From Leptolinea sp. UBA4782 (GTDB lineage Bacteria; Chloroflexota; Anaerolineae; Anaerolineales; Anaerolineaceae), in contig DHHC01000008.1 in NCBI GenBank assembly GCA_002403095.1, positions 1-34,221 on the forward strand: a stretch of 34,221 nucleotides of DNA. The letters run 5' to 3'. This document shows positions 22,507 through 30,602 of this stretch, one piece after another (position 1 is the stretch's first letter; each line of letters begins with the position of its first letter). A program made the translations under genes and the position numbers. The notes beneath the pieces are model-generated. The model did no database searches and was not told where the DNA came from. It saw only the letters and a program-made list of their open reading frames with translations.

Positions 22507-23490
22507 TTACAGGAGATCGATCTCTTTGCCGCAATCCCGGCAATATCTGTCACTGCGCTGCATGCGTTTACCGCAATGGGTGCAATAGATGTAGGTCTGG
22601 CTGATTAACTGCTGAGCTTGTTTGATAGATGGGCCGTTCTTGTTGATGACCGAAGCATCCGCAACCCTGGAGGGTACCCGCTTACCAATCTGCCAGTACC
22701 ACAAGCCGCCTGTAACGATCAAAATGATCCCCAGGATAGCTGCCGCCCAGGGGACAGCCCTGGATATGGTTGTCCTGCCATTGGTGCGCGAGTTAATGGG
22801 ATCAAGGGGTGAGACCGATTGCAGGCCTGAACTCAGCAGGAAATCCGGTTTTTCATATTCTAATGAAATAACGAAAGACCTGCCGGCATCCAGTGAACCT
22901 GCCAGGTAGAGGAAATAATCCAACCCATCCTGCCCGGTCCGGCTTGAGCCCATATCCGGGGAGAGCGTCATCCTGACGGTATTCACCGGCTGCTGTACGC
23001 GTATGGTCAGGGCGTTGACCAGGTATGGGTTCTTCCACTCCAGCGCATAATTGCGTAAAGTGTCAGAGAAAACCAGGCGGGGATCGTAATACTCCAGCTG
23101 GATATCCTGTGAAGGAGTGATAAATGTAATGATCACCTCTTCATCCAGCTCGGTGGTGCTGAAATTGATGTCATAATACATATCGTCCAATTCCTGCACA
23201 GCCAGGCGGGAGGGCCGGCTGGCCTCTTTCGGGATCGAAATGGACAGGCTGGCAGGCAGGATGGTATCGTTCGAAAGGTGGATGCGGTAGGTAACCAGCA
23301 CAGCCGGACGGTCGTATTCAGGCCAGATATCGATCTGCAGGGAGGATATGGTGATCTCGTCTGCTGCCGCGTTCACCGGGGCAGGCACAGCCAGGGAGAG
23401 GCTGACCAGCAGGATCAAGCCGGCAAGCCCGCATATTAAAAAATGCAGGAGGTAACGTTTAATCCGAAATGGGAAGTGGTACAGATTCAT
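22507..23490 (-). CDS. Unknown single-pass membrane protein with N-terminal signal and C-terminal zinc ribbon
   Basis: I do not recognise a named family. The 327-residue protein has a signal sequence (about residues 10-40, ICGLAGLILLVSLSLAVPAP, then likely cleavage after VNAAA), a beta-rich extracytoplasmic region of about 190 residues with an immunoglobulin-like look (ITISSLQIDIWPEYDRPAVL, NDTILPASLSISIP), a transmembrane helix (AVPWAAAILGIILIVTGGLW, about 250-270), and a cytoplasmic tail ending in a zinc ribbon YCTHCGKRMQRSDRYCRDCG. The outside domain could sense or bind something and pass it to the inner zinc ribbon, but that is speculation. It is first in a two-gene unit with the YitT-family gene. 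No Shine-Dalgarno is evident before ATG 23490. Confidence 0.85.
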   Translation of the reverse strand: MNLYHFPFRIKRYLLHFLICGLAGLILLVSLSLAVPAPVNAAADEITISSLQIDIWPEYDRPAVLVTYRIHLSNDTILPASLSISIPKEASRPSRLAVQELDDMYYDINFSTTELDEEVIITFITPSQDIQLEYYDPRLVFSDTLRNYALEWKNPYLVNALTIRVQQPVNTVRMTLSPDMGSSRTGQDGLDYFLYLAGSLDAGRSFVISLEYEKPDFLLSSGLQSVSPLDPINSRTNGRTTISRAVPWAAAILGIILIVTGGLWYWQIGKRVPSRVADASVINKNGPSIKQAQQLISQTYIYCTHCGKRMQRSDRYCRDCGKEIDLL

Positions 23491-23556
23491 AAGAGCCAGA
23501 TGCCATTTATATTACCATAAACTATTGCTATACTAGCTGTAACAAGCGGAGGTGCA

Positions 23557-24189
23557 ATGGCTGGGAAGATGGTGCCAAAAATAATATTGGAGGGTACGCG
23601 CCTGACCCAAAAAACCGAACTGGCGTTCACCCTGAATGACCATCCCGGCGTGGTTGGGCCGCGCAAGTACCGCTACCATTCCCCGCTTATTTCAGCCGAA
23701 TGGTGCGGCTTCACCAATTTTCCGTGGGGGAGGGGATTGATTAATTTTGACCCATCCGAGGAAGCCCAGGCTATGGAGACATACCAGACCTGGGCGCGGA
23801 TGTTCGAATTGCAGCGCTATTACTCCTGGATTGTGGACCGCTTCCATATTTCTACCCAGTTGTACCAGCTGATGAATCATGGAAAACTGTACGATTTCAG
23901 CTGGCTGGAAGAGCGGTTGCTGCCGCTCGGCTTCCGCCTGGTGTTTTTGACCCGCTCACCTGAATCTTTTGCACAGGCGCGTGAAGAAAGGCTGAAGGTA
24001 TCGGGCAAGCCCTCACAGTATGACAACCTGGATGTATTCATTACCGAACAGGAACAATTGAGGGAACTGGTTGCCCAGAGCATGCTGCCGGTTTTGCACC
24101 TGGATATTTCAGATAACAATGTGGCTGGAACTGCAGATGCGGTTGCCGCCTGGCTGCGCGATACCGGGGGGTTGTACCTGCCAGATTAA
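23557..24189 (+). CDS. Unknown protein with thymidylate-kinase-like fold and degenerate P-loop
   Basis: A 210-residue soluble protein I cannot name. The start resembles nucleotide/nucleoside kinases: IILEGTRLTQKTELAFTL occupies the place of a Walker A loop (usual form ILEGxDGxGKTT), but the Gly before Lys is Gln (G-x4-Q-K-T). Later parts also fit a kinase-like fold: a possible Asp-Arg pair in SWIVDRFHIS (the place of the DR motif), RLVFLTRSPESFAQAREERL resembling the lid and arginine region, and a C-terminal VLHLDISDNNVAGTADAVAA-like strand and helix. It may be an inactive or altered kinase. GGAGG lies six bases before ATG 23557 and TATACT is upstream. It stands alone, divergent from the zinc-ribbon membrane protein. 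Confidence 0.75.
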   Translation: MAGKMVPKIILEGTRLTQKTELAFTLNDHPGVVGPRKYRYHSPLISAEWCGFTNFPWGRGLINFDPSEEAQAMETYQTWARMFELQRYYSWIVDRFHISTQLYQLMNHGKLYDFSWLEERLLPLGFRLVFLTRSPESFAQAREERLKVSGKPSQYDNLDVFITEQEQLRELVAQSMLPVLHLDISDNNVAGTADAVAAWLRDTGGLYLPD

Positions 24190-24317
24190 CACACCAATTC
24201 CAGCATGCGGGGGATCATAGGCAGCCCGCCGGGCGGGCGCAGAGTGACCAGGGCATCCATCGACATGTGGGATGCCATGGTTCACTTATTGATGATACCG
24301 AATTGTTTGTGCATTGC

Positions 24318-24352
24318 AAAAAAAGGAAACCTGTCAAGGATAACAGGTTTCC
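24318..24352 (-). terminator. Rho-independent terminator of the ferritin gene
   Basis: On the minus strand a perfect 10-bp stem GGAAACCTGT/ACAGGTTTCC with an eight-base loop is followed by seven T. It lies 54 bases after the ferritin stop. The plus strand has A, not T, after the stem, so it acts on the minus strand only. The rest of the 216-base gap 24190-24405 holds a GC-rich dyad near 24224 and one doubtful 30-codon frame. Confidence 0.92.
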
Positions 24353-24405
24353 AAAAAAACTTACCTCAATTGCTGGTTGAAACTCAAGCCAGCCGGATGC
24401 AGGTA

Positions 24406-24879
24406 TTAAACATGCCCTTCAAGCAAGTACTCGTGGTCTTTACCTACTTTTTCAGCCAGCTTGATGTAGCCTTCCATGTTGGCTTCTTCTTCGATCTGTT
24501 CGTTGGTGAACCAGTTCAGGAACTGCTGGGTGGCATAATCTTTATCGGCAATGGCGATCTCTACCAGGTTGTAAATGTTTTTGGTGACAACTTTTTCCCA
24601 GGCGAGGGCTGCTTTGAAAACTTCCAGGGCTGAGGTAAACACAGCTTTGGGCCCGGGAAGGGTGGGGATTTCCACCTTGCCGCCGCGTTCGAGGACGAAC
24701 TTGAAGAATTTCATGCCGTGTGCGTGTTCTTCTTCTGCCTGTTCGTACATCCGTTTGGCGAGGTTTTTGTAGCCCTCTTCCTCAAAATAAGCTGCCATGC
24801 TCAAGTATTGCAGGGTGGCTTCAAATTCATGACCGATCTGGGCATTGATTGCATCGTTTAATTTCTTGCTGATATCCAT
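24406..24879 (-). CDS. ftn: Bacterial non-haem ferritin
   Basis: Ferritin oxidises Fe(II) and stores iron in a 24-subunit shell. The 157-residue four-helix protein has ferroxidase ligands at the expected places: Glu18 (GHEFEATLQYL), Glu51 and His54 (QAEEEHAHGMKFF), with a later Glu/Gln pair in FTNEQIEEE. There is no haem-binding Met pattern that would suggest bacterioferritin. AGGAGG precedes ATG 24879, and an extended -10 (TGCTATACT) lies upstream. It is a monocistronic unit with its own terminator. Confidence 0.95.
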   Translation of the reverse strand: MDISKKLNDAINAQIGHEFEATLQYLSMAAYFEEEGYKNLAKRMYEQAEEEHAHGMKFFKFVLERGGKVEIPTLPGPKAVFTSALEVFKAALAWEKVVTKNIYNLVEIAIADKDYATQQFLNWFTNEQIEEEANMEGYIKLAEKVGKDHEYLLEGHV

Positions 24880-24911
24880 AATATCCTCCTGATAATTATT
24901 TAAGTGTATTT

Positions 24912-24920
24912 AGTATAGCA
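24912..24920 (-). promoter_or_regulatory. Extended -10 promoter of the ferritin gene
   Basis: On the minus strand TGC-TATACT (TG-n-TATACT) lies 33 bases before the ferritin start. No good -35 is needed with the extended motif, and none is seen. The surrounding sequence is AT-rich. Confidence 0.55.
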
Positions 24921-24972
24921 CGTCAGTATTAATTATTTATATGTCCTGTATCATGTATCATCTTTATACTGA

Positions 24973-25716
24973 TCACATTGTTTTCATGCGACGCAGCATA
25001 ACGGTATGGAATAATGCCATTGAGCCGGCAACCGCAGCGTTGAACGAATCTACTTTGCCGCTCATGGGAAGCGAGACGAGCAAGTCGCAGGACTTTTTTA
25101 CCAGCGCACGCATGCCTTCCCCTTCATTGCCGACCACCCATGCCAGCGGGATGGTCAGGTCTACCTGCTCGATCGAACGCGATCCCTGCCCTGCCTCCAG
25201 TCCCAGAATCCAGACACCGGCTTCTTTGAGTGACTCAATTGCTTGTGCCAGGTTCGCCTGTGCGACCAGTACATGCTCGCTGGCGCCGGATGAAGCATGC
25301 ACCACAGCCGGGGTAACCCCTGCTGTGCGGGCGAGCGGCATGATGACCCCGTCAACCCCAAGTGCTTCTGCGCTTCGCAGCAAGGTGCCGAGATTTTGTG
25401 GGTTCTGGATCATATCCAGTACCAGGATCAGGGCAGGCTTGCCAGGCTGGCTGGCTATCTCAAGAATATCCTGCACAGCGCGGTAGTGATATGCGCTGGC
25501 TTCAACTGCCACGCCCTGGTGGTGTTCGTCCAACTTATCCAGTGCCTGGCGCGGGACGGACTCGACTGGAATGTGCCGTTCTTTCGCCAGTACGGTGATT
25601 TCATTCAGGCGGGAGGAAGGCTGTACTCCGGCGGCAATCTGTACCTTGAACACCTGGCGCTGCCTGGCGCGCAGGACTTCATACACCGGGTTGCGGCCGA
25701 CTATCCACTCGCGCAC
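24973..25716 (-). CDS. rlmB: 23S rRNA (guanosine-2'-O-)-methyltransferase RlmB
   Basis: A SpoU/TrmH-type SPOUT enzyme that methylates a ribose in 23S rRNA (G2251 in E. coli). The 247-residue protein has an N-terminal substrate domain (MREWIVGRNPVYEVLRARQR) and the three SPOUT motifs: DMIQNPQNLGTLLRSAEALG with the catalytic Arg, WVVGNEGEGM, and LPMSGKVDSFNAAVAGSMAL forming the knot. The start is GTG 25716, overlapping the last base of the cysS stop (TAGTG). The cysS-rlmB pair is common; family members such as other TrmH-like methyltransferases cannot be fully excluded, but the GRNPV start favours RlmB. Confidence 0.9.
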   Translation of the reverse strand: MREWIVGRNPVYEVLRARQRQVFKVQIAAGVQPSSRLNEITVLAKERHIPVESVPRQALDKLDEHHQGVAVEASAYHYRAVQDILEIASQPGKPALILVLDMIQNPQNLGTLLRSAEALGVDGVIMPLARTAGVTPAVVHASSGASEHVLVAQANLAQAIESLKEAGVWILGLEAGQGSRSIEQVDLTIPLAWVVGNEGEGMRALVKKSCDLLVSLPMSGKVDSFNAAVAGSMALFHTVMLRRMKTM

Positions 25717-27116
25717 TATTTAAATCTCCAGGAAGTGCCGCCTTTGCCATCTTCAAGGATGACACCCATATCCAGCAACCGGTTGCGGATGAGGTCAGAA
25801 AGCTGGTAGAGTTTCTGGGCGCGCAGCTCCAGGCGCAGGTCGATCAGGAGCTGGATAAAGGGTTCGACTGCCTGGTCTCCCGCCCGGGAATTTTCCAGCT
25901 GTAAACCGAGCACACCGGTCAATTCTTTCAACAGGTCCTGGGCTGGAGCCAGCTGGGCAGCGGTTGCGCCTTCTGCATGTGCCTGGTTGATAACCCGTAC
26001 CAGCTCAAAAAGGTAACCCAGGGCGCCGGCGGAGTTGAAGTCATCATCCATGGATTGCTCAAACCCTGTCCGGGTGGCAACCATTTGTTTTTGCAGGTCT
26101 TCCAGATCCTGGGTAGAAGCCCCAGCAGCGGCAGCTTCTGCCGGGCGTAGCCCGGATTGCAGGCGTTCGATTGCCCGGTCTGCCTGTTCGACGATCTCGT
26201 CACTGTAGGAAAGCGGGTTGCGGTAGCCACTGTTGAGGATCAGGAAGCGCAGCGAGTCGGCTTTATGTTTGGCCAGGAAATCATCGATGCTCACCAGGTT
26301 GCCGAGGGATTTCGACATCTTTTCACCGGAAAGCTGAAGCATGCCGTTATGCACCCAGTATCGGGCGAATTGTTTTCCGGTCAGACTTTCGGTCTGGGCG
26401 ATTTCATTTTCGTGGTGCGGGAAGATCAGGTCGTTGCCACCGCCGTGGATGTCGATCTGCTCGCCGAGATGGTTGAGGTTCATGGCAGAGCATTCGATAT
26501 GCCAGCCCGGGCGACCCTGACCCCAGGGGCTGTCCCAGGCGGGCTCACCCGGCTTGGAGGCTTTCCAGAGCGCAAAATCCATCGGGTTTTCTTTGCGGTT
26601 GTCCACATCGATCCTGGCTCCGGCTTGCATGTCATCCAGCCTGCGGCCTGAAAGCTTGCCGTAATCCGGGTCTTTGTCCACCCGGAAGTACACATCGCTG
26701 TCCAGCGGGTAGGCAAACCCTTTTTCAATCAACCCCTCAATCATTTTAATAATCAGGTCAATCTCTTGGGTGGCCCGCGGGTTAATGGTGGCAGGCAGCA
26801 CGTTGAGGTCTGCCAGGTTTTGTTGAAACTCACGGATGTAGCCTTCTGCCAGTTCAAACGGGTTTACACCCAGCTGGTTGGCGCGGTTGATGATCTTGTC
26901 ATCCACATCTGTGAAATTCATGACATGCCTGACCGCGTAGCCGCGGTACTCCAGGTAGCGGCGGATCACGTCGAATACCAGGGCAAACATGGCATGCCCG
27001 ATATGGGCTTTATGGTAAACTGTCACACCGCAAACGTACATGCGGACTTTGCCGGGTTCGATTGTTTCGAAATCTTCTTTTCTTCTGCTTAATGTGCTGT
27101 AAAGCTTGATGCTCAT
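25716..27116 (-). CDS. cysS: Cysteinyl-tRNA synthetase
   Basis: A class I synthetase charging tRNA-Cys. The 466-residue protein has the zinc Cys and HIGH motif in YVCGVTVYHKAHIGHAMFAL, the other zinc ligands in GWHIECSAMNLNHLG and HGGGNDLIFPHHENE, the KMSKS loop GEKMSKSLGNL and the DALR anticodon-binding region at the C-terminus. AGGAG lies 11 bases before ATG 27116, a little far. It is between the PIN/TRAM gene and rlmB in one transcript; the Mini-RNase III gene often found between cysS and rlmB is absent. Confidence 0.97.
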   Translation of the reverse strand: MSIKLYSTLSRRKEDFETIEPGKVRMYVCGVTVYHKAHIGHAMFALVFDVIRRYLEYRGYAVRHVMNFTDVDDKIINRANQLGVNPFELAEGYIREFQQNLADLNVLPATINPRATQEIDLIIKMIEGLIEKGFAYPLDSDVYFRVDKDPDYGKLSGRRLDDMQAGARIDVDNRKENPMDFALWKASKPGEPAWDSPWGQGRPGWHIECSAMNLNHLGEQIDIHGGGNDLIFPHHENEIAQTESLTGKQFARYWVHNGMLQLSGEKMSKSLGNLVSIDDFLAKHKADSLRFLILNSGYRNPLSYSDEIVEQADRAIERLQSGLRPAEAAAAGASTQDLEDLQKQMVATRTGFEQSMDDDFNSAGALGYLFELVRVINQAHAEGATAAQLAPAQDLLKELTGVLGLQLENSRAGDQAVEPFIQLLIDLRLELRAQKLYQLSDLIRNRLLDMGVILEDGKGGTSWRFK

Positions 27117-27137
27117 ACTGAATAGTTCTCCTGCGTG

Positions 27138-28220
27138 TTATTCTGGTCGGGCGAAGATCATGCGTCCGGCAGCAGTCTGCAGGACTTTCGTTACGGTTAC
27201 GTTGATCTCCTGGTCCAGGTAATCCCTCCCGTTTTCAATTACCACCATGGTGCCATCATCCATGTACCCTACGCCCTGGTTCTGCTCTTTGCCTTCCTGG
27301 ATGACCCGGATGTGAAGAACTTCCCCCGGCAGCAGGGCAGATTTGACGGCGTTCGCCAGCTCATTGACATTGAGGATGGTCACCCCTTGCAGCTCTGCAA
27401 CCCTGTTCAGGTTGTAGTCATTGGTCAAGATGGGGCAGCGCAGCTGGCGGGCCAGCACCACCAGTTTATCATCCACTTCGCGCATTCCTTCCACATCGAT
27501 GTCGGAGATGCGCACGGGGATATTGGGTTCTTTTTGTAAAGCAGAAAGGACTTCCATGCCGCGCCGCCCGCGCTGGCGCCGCAAACTGTCGGATGAATCT
27601 GCGATGAATTGCAGCTCGTTCAAGACAAAGCGCGGGATGAGCAATGCCCCGGGGATGAAACCTGTGCGGGCAATGTCTGCGATCCGCCCGTCAATGATGA
27701 CGCTGGTATCCAGCAATATGGTGCGCTGGTCCGGACTGGCTGGCGCGATTCCAGATCCAGCCGCCTGGGATCCCGGGCGGCTGAACAGGTTCTGAAAAAC
27801 GCCAATCAGGTCATTTTGCCGGGTAGTAAAGATCGCCACCCCCAGGTACCCGAAAAATACAACGCCGACAAAGGGCATGATCTTGCCAAAAATACCAGGA
27901 AGCAGTGAAAGCGGATTGGCAAGCAGCCCCGCAATGATCAGGCCGGCGATCATGCCTACCAGCCCCGAAAATAGGGATTGCGTGGATAGCTTGTTCAGTA
28001 ACTTGCGGACAAACCTTACTGGGCGGGTTGTAATATAGGGAGTGAGAATAAGACCAATGAGTGCGCCAACCAAACCAATTGTGAATGAATATTGCTCTAC
28101 AGAAAACGGTGCCCCTCCGGGAGCGGTATTCGCAGAATAGCCAAGCTGAGTTCCCAGTTGGACACCCAGGATGGTGAAGACAACCATCCCAACAAGACGG
28201 AAAATAAAATCAGTGCTCAT
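27138..28220 (-). CDS. YacL-like membrane PIN/TRAM-domain protein
   Basis: The 360-residue protein has four hydrophobic helices in the first 135 residues (FRLVGMVVFTILGVQLGTQL, FTIGLVGALIGLILTPYI, GLVGMIAGLIIAGLLA, MPFVGVVFFGYLGVAIF), a PIN nuclease domain from about residue 165 (LLDTSVIIDGRIADI; later DDKLVVLARQL and ILTNDYNLNRVA supply the acidic residues) and a C-terminal TRAM domain that likely binds RNA (GEVLHIRVIQEGKEQNQGVG). Bacillus YacL has the same architecture and also lies in a cysS region. PIN acidic residues are present, so it may be an active RNase. AGGAG precedes ATG 28220. Confidence 0.93.
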   Translation of the reverse strand: MSTDFIFRLVGMVVFTILGVQLGTQLGYSANTAPGGAPFSVEQYSFTIGLVGALIGLILTPYITTRPVRFVRKLLNKLSTQSLFSGLVGMIAGLIIAGLLANPLSLLPGIFGKIMPFVGVVFFGYLGVAIFTTRQNDLIGVFQNLFSRPGSQAAGSGIAPASPDQRTILLDTSVIIDGRIADIARTGFIPGALLIPRFVLNELQFIADSSDSLRRQRGRRGMEVLSALQKEPNIPVRISDIDVEGMREVDDKLVVLARQLRCPILTNDYNLNRVAELQGVTILNVNELANAVKSALLPGEVLHIRVIQEGKEQNQGVGYMDDGTMVVIENGRDYLDQEINVTVTKVLQTAAGRMIFARPE

Positions 28221-28274
28221 ATAAAACTCCTAAATATGATGTTAAAGAACAGGATAAATGAATGATGTTTTTTA

Positions 28275-28303
28275 ATAATAGCACTTCAGGCAGGCGGAGT
28301 CAA
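28275..28303 (-). promoter_or_regulatory. Promoter of the PIN/TRAM-cysS-rlmB operon
   Basis: On the minus strand TTGACT (28303-28298), a 17-base spacer and TATTAT (28280-28275). The transcript would start about 28268 with a leader of some 48 bases to ATG 28220, which has AGGAG in front. Confidence 0.75.
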
Positions 28304-28327
28304 TTATCCCGCTCAACCCGGCGGGGG

Positions 28328-29137
28328 TTACAGCCACAGCAGCAGCAAGTAATAGGCTAAAGGAATTGCCCACAACCACGAATCGATCCGGTCCAGGATA
28401 CCGCCGTGACCGGGCAACAGGTTGGAGCTGTCTTTCAGGTTGAATTGCCTTTTGATCATACTCTCCCCCAGGTCGCCGAGCGGTGCCAGGATGCTGACCA
28501 CCAGACCGATCACCAGGCCGTGCAGCGGCGTCACCAGTGGGGTAACCAGCTGCCAGAGCAAAGCGATCAATGGTGTCAGTGCTGCGGCAAAAACGATTCC
28601 CCCGGCATACCCTTCCCAGGTTTTGTTCGGGCTGGCACGGCGCGAAAGTTTATGCTTCCCCCATTTCCTCCCCACCAGGAACCCGCCCAGGTCGGTGAAC
28701 CAGACAGCAGATAACGCCAGCAGGATCCAGAACATTCCATCCGGCAAGGCGCGCAGCAGAATGAAATGACCTCCCAGCCATCCCAGGTACAGCAGTCCGC
28801 CCAGGGTGACCATCAGGTCAGTGGCTGCCAGATCGCGCCCCTGTTCATATTGCAGGAGATGGACGGTCATGGCTGCCAGGATACAGGCTGCCAGGATGGC
28901 TTCTGTCAGGCGTGGAACCGGTACCTGGCGCGAGAGGACCAGCAGAATGATCCCCGGTGTCAGAATCCAGCGTGAAGGCCGGTAATTTCCCAGGGAAAAT
29001 GCATTTGCCCATTCCCAGCCTGCCACAGCCAGCAAACTTGCCATGAAAACGGCGAAATACCACCCGCCCAGGGCTGCAAAACCAACACAGGTGGGAATCA
29101 GGAAAATCAGAACAAGGATGCGTTTAGTCAGCATCAC
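28328..29137 (-). CDS. cdsA: Phosphatidate cytidylyltransferase CdsA
   Basis: CdsA makes CDP-diacylglycerol from phosphatidic acid and CTP, the branch point of phospholipid synthesis. The roughly 269-residue protein is largely membrane-embedded and carries the family signature at the C-terminus: SMIKRQFNLKDSSNLLPGHG followed by GILDRIDSWLWA, and also GRKWGKHKLSRRASPNKTWE. The start is GTG 29137 or ATG 29134, overlapping the uppS end by 11-14 bases. It is the last gene of frr-uppS-cdsA, a conserved bacterial order. Confidence 0.95.
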   Translation of the reverse strand: MMLTKRILVLIFLIPTCVGFAALGGWYFAVFMASLLAVAGWEWANAFSLGNYRPSRWILTPGIILLVLSRQVPVPRLTEAILAACILAAMTVHLLQYEQGRDLAATDLMVTLGGLLYLGWLGGHFILLRALPDGMFWILLALSAVWFTDLGGFLVGRKWGKHKLSRRASPNKTWEGYAGGIVFAAALTPLIALLWQLVTPLVTPLHGLVIGLVVSILAPLGDLGESMIKRQFNLKDSSNLLPGHGGILDRIDSWLWAIPLAYYLLLLWL

Positions 29138-29885
29138 CCGGAACAGGGACAGGAGTTTGCGGGGCCGATTTTAACTTGCCAAAACGGCGGTCGCGCTTGC
29201 CGTATTCTACCAGTGCTGTGTAATACTCATCTTTATCAAAATTGGGCCACAGGGTGGGGGTAAAGTACCATTCCGAGTATGCTCCCTGCCAGATCAAGAA
29301 ATTGCTGACCCGGTACTCGCCTGAGGTGCGGATAATCAGATCAGGATCCGGGATCCCGGCGGTAAACAGGTAGGAGCCAATCAGTGTTTCATCGATACTG
29401 TCTGCAGCGACACCGTCAGCAATAATCTTTTTAATGGCACAGGTGATCTCATCCCTGCCCCCGTAGCTGAACGCCAGGTTAACAACCAGGCGGTCATTGT
29501 TGCGGGTCAGTTCCATGGCCTGGGTGATTTTCCCGGCCAGCTTCTTATTGAGGCGTTCCAGGTGACCGATGTGTATCAGGCGGACACCTTCACGGTTCAA
29601 TTCATCCAGCTCGCGGTCGATCACATCCTCCAGGATTTGCAGCAACCCACTGATCTCATCCTGCGGTCGGTTCCAGTTCTCGGTTGAAAACACATACAGG
29701 GTGAGGTACTTTACGCCGAAGCTGATGGATGCACGGATAATGCGCTGCAGGTTTTCGGCGCCAGCCTTATGGCCGGACAGGCGCGGCAGCCCGCGGCTGG
29801 TAGCCCAGCGGCCATTCCCATCCATAATAACAGCCACATGGACAGGCGTTTTTGCGAGGGGAGGGTATTTTTTTTCTTCTGGCAT
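29124..29885 (-). CDS. uppS: Isoprenyl transferase (undecaprenyl diphosphate synthase)
   Basis: UppS builds the C55 isoprenoid carrier for cell-wall glycans. The 253-residue protein shows VAVIMDGNGRWATSRGLPRL with the catalytic Asp and the GNGRWA loop, then GHKAGAENLQRI, VNLAFSYGGRDEI, and the C-terminal RTSGEYRVSNFLIWQGAYSE with the basic and Ser residues that hold isopentenyl diphosphate. It starts nine bases after the frr stop with no obvious Shine-Dalgarno, so translation may depend on frr. Confidence 0.96.
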   Translation of the reverse strand: MPEEKKYPPLAKTPVHVAVIMDGNGRWATSRGLPRLSGHKAGAENLQRIIRASISFGVKYLTLYVFSTENWNRPQDEISGLLQILEDVIDRELDELNREGVRLIHIGHLERLNKKLAGKITQAMELTRNNDRLVVNLAFSYGGRDEITCAIKKIIADGVAADSIDETLIGSYLFTAGIPDPDLIIRTSGEYRVSNFLIWQGAYSEWYFTPTLWPNFDKDEYYTALVEYGKRDRRFGKLKSAPQTPVPVPGDAD

Positions 29886-29894
29886 AGCGAAAGG

Positions 29895-30452
29895 CTAGAC
29901 TTCCATAATCTCTTTCTGTTTCCGTTCGCCCACCTCATCCACCTGAGTGATCATCCGGTCAGTTAATTTCTGCAGTTCCTCTTCACCATGCTTCAGGTCA
30001 TCTTCTGAGATCAGCTTTTCGTGTTCGAACTCTTTAAGGTCTTTGATTACATCGCGGCGGACATTGCGGATCGACACCCGGGATTCTTCCACCCGGTTGT
30101 GGACCACCTTCGCCAGGTCGCGGCGGCGTTCTTCAGTGAGAGGCGGCAGGTTCAGGCGGATCACTTTCCCGTCATTATTGGGAGTAAGGCCCAGTTCTGA
30201 AGCAAGGATGCCTTTTTCAATGTGCTTGATCGTAGTGGGATCGAAGGGGCGGATCAGCAAGGAACGGGCTTCCGGCACGCTTATAGTTGCCAACTGGATC
30301 AAGGGTACAGCTGTGCCGTAATATTCCACCGGTATCTTCTCAACCAGGGCAGGGCTGGCTCGTCCGGTACGGATCCCGGAGAGGTCTTCGTCCAGTGCTG
30401 TAATGGCACTGAGCATCCTTCCTTCGGCTTCTTTCAAGGCATCTTTAATCAC
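29895..30452 (-). CDS. frr: Ribosome recycling factor
   Basis: Frr and EF-G split post-termination ribosomes. With GTG 30452 as start the protein is 185 residues, exactly the family norm, and begins with IKDALKEAEGRMLSAITALD, then RTGRASPALVEKIPVEYYGT, LLIRPFDPTTIKHIEKGILA, and ends with the basic coiled-coil region (DDLKHGEEELQKLTDRMITQ). GGAGG lies eight bases before the GTG. The open frame goes on upstream to 30800, but that part is not Frr-like and crosses promoters. Usually pyrH precedes frr; here a divergent small gene does. Confidence 0.96.
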   Translation of the reverse strand: MIKDALKEAEGRMLSAITALDEDLSGIRTGRASPALVEKIPVEYYGTAVPLIQLATISVPEARSLLIRPFDPTTIKHIEKGILASELGLTPNNDGKVIRLNLPPLTEERRRDLAKVVHNRVEESRVSIRNVRRDVIKDLKEFEHEKLISEDDLKHGEEELQKLTDRMITQVDEVGERKQKEIMEV

Positions 30453-30494
30453 AGCTGCATCCTCCTTGTTGGAAATCAACGTATCAATGTGCAA

Positions 30495-30517
30495 ATTGTA
30501 ACACAGGCTGCAGCCTG
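30495..30517 (-). promoter_or_regulatory. Extended -10 box and palindrome in front of frr
   Basis: On the minus strand TGT-TACAAT (the hexamer at 30500-30495) is an extended -10. Directly upstream, 30504-30517 is a perfect 14-base palindrome CAGGCTGCAGCCTG in the spacer region, a possible operator. The -35 is poor. Confidence 0.45.
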
Positions 30518-30541
30518 GGAAAACTGATGCATTGCTGACTA

Positions 30542-30569
30542 TTGACAAACCAGCCTGCAGGAGTATAAT
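30542..30569 (+). promoter_or_regulatory. Near-consensus promoter of the small unknown gene
   Basis: Perfect TTGACA (30542-30547), a 16-base spacer and perfect TATAAT (30564-30569). This is the strongest-looking promoter in the window and drives only the 79-codon gene. Confidence 0.8.
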
Positions 30570-30587
30570 ATAGAACATATATTCTAT
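30570..30587. promoter_or_regulatory. Possible operator at the transcript start
   Basis: ATAGAA (30570-30575) and TTCTAT (30582-30587) form an inverted repeat around a six-base AT-rich centre, directly after the -10 and across the expected transcription start. The position suits a repressor site; the regulator is unknown. Confidence 0.4.
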
Positions 30588-30602
30588 TATATGAGGTGCC
30601 AA

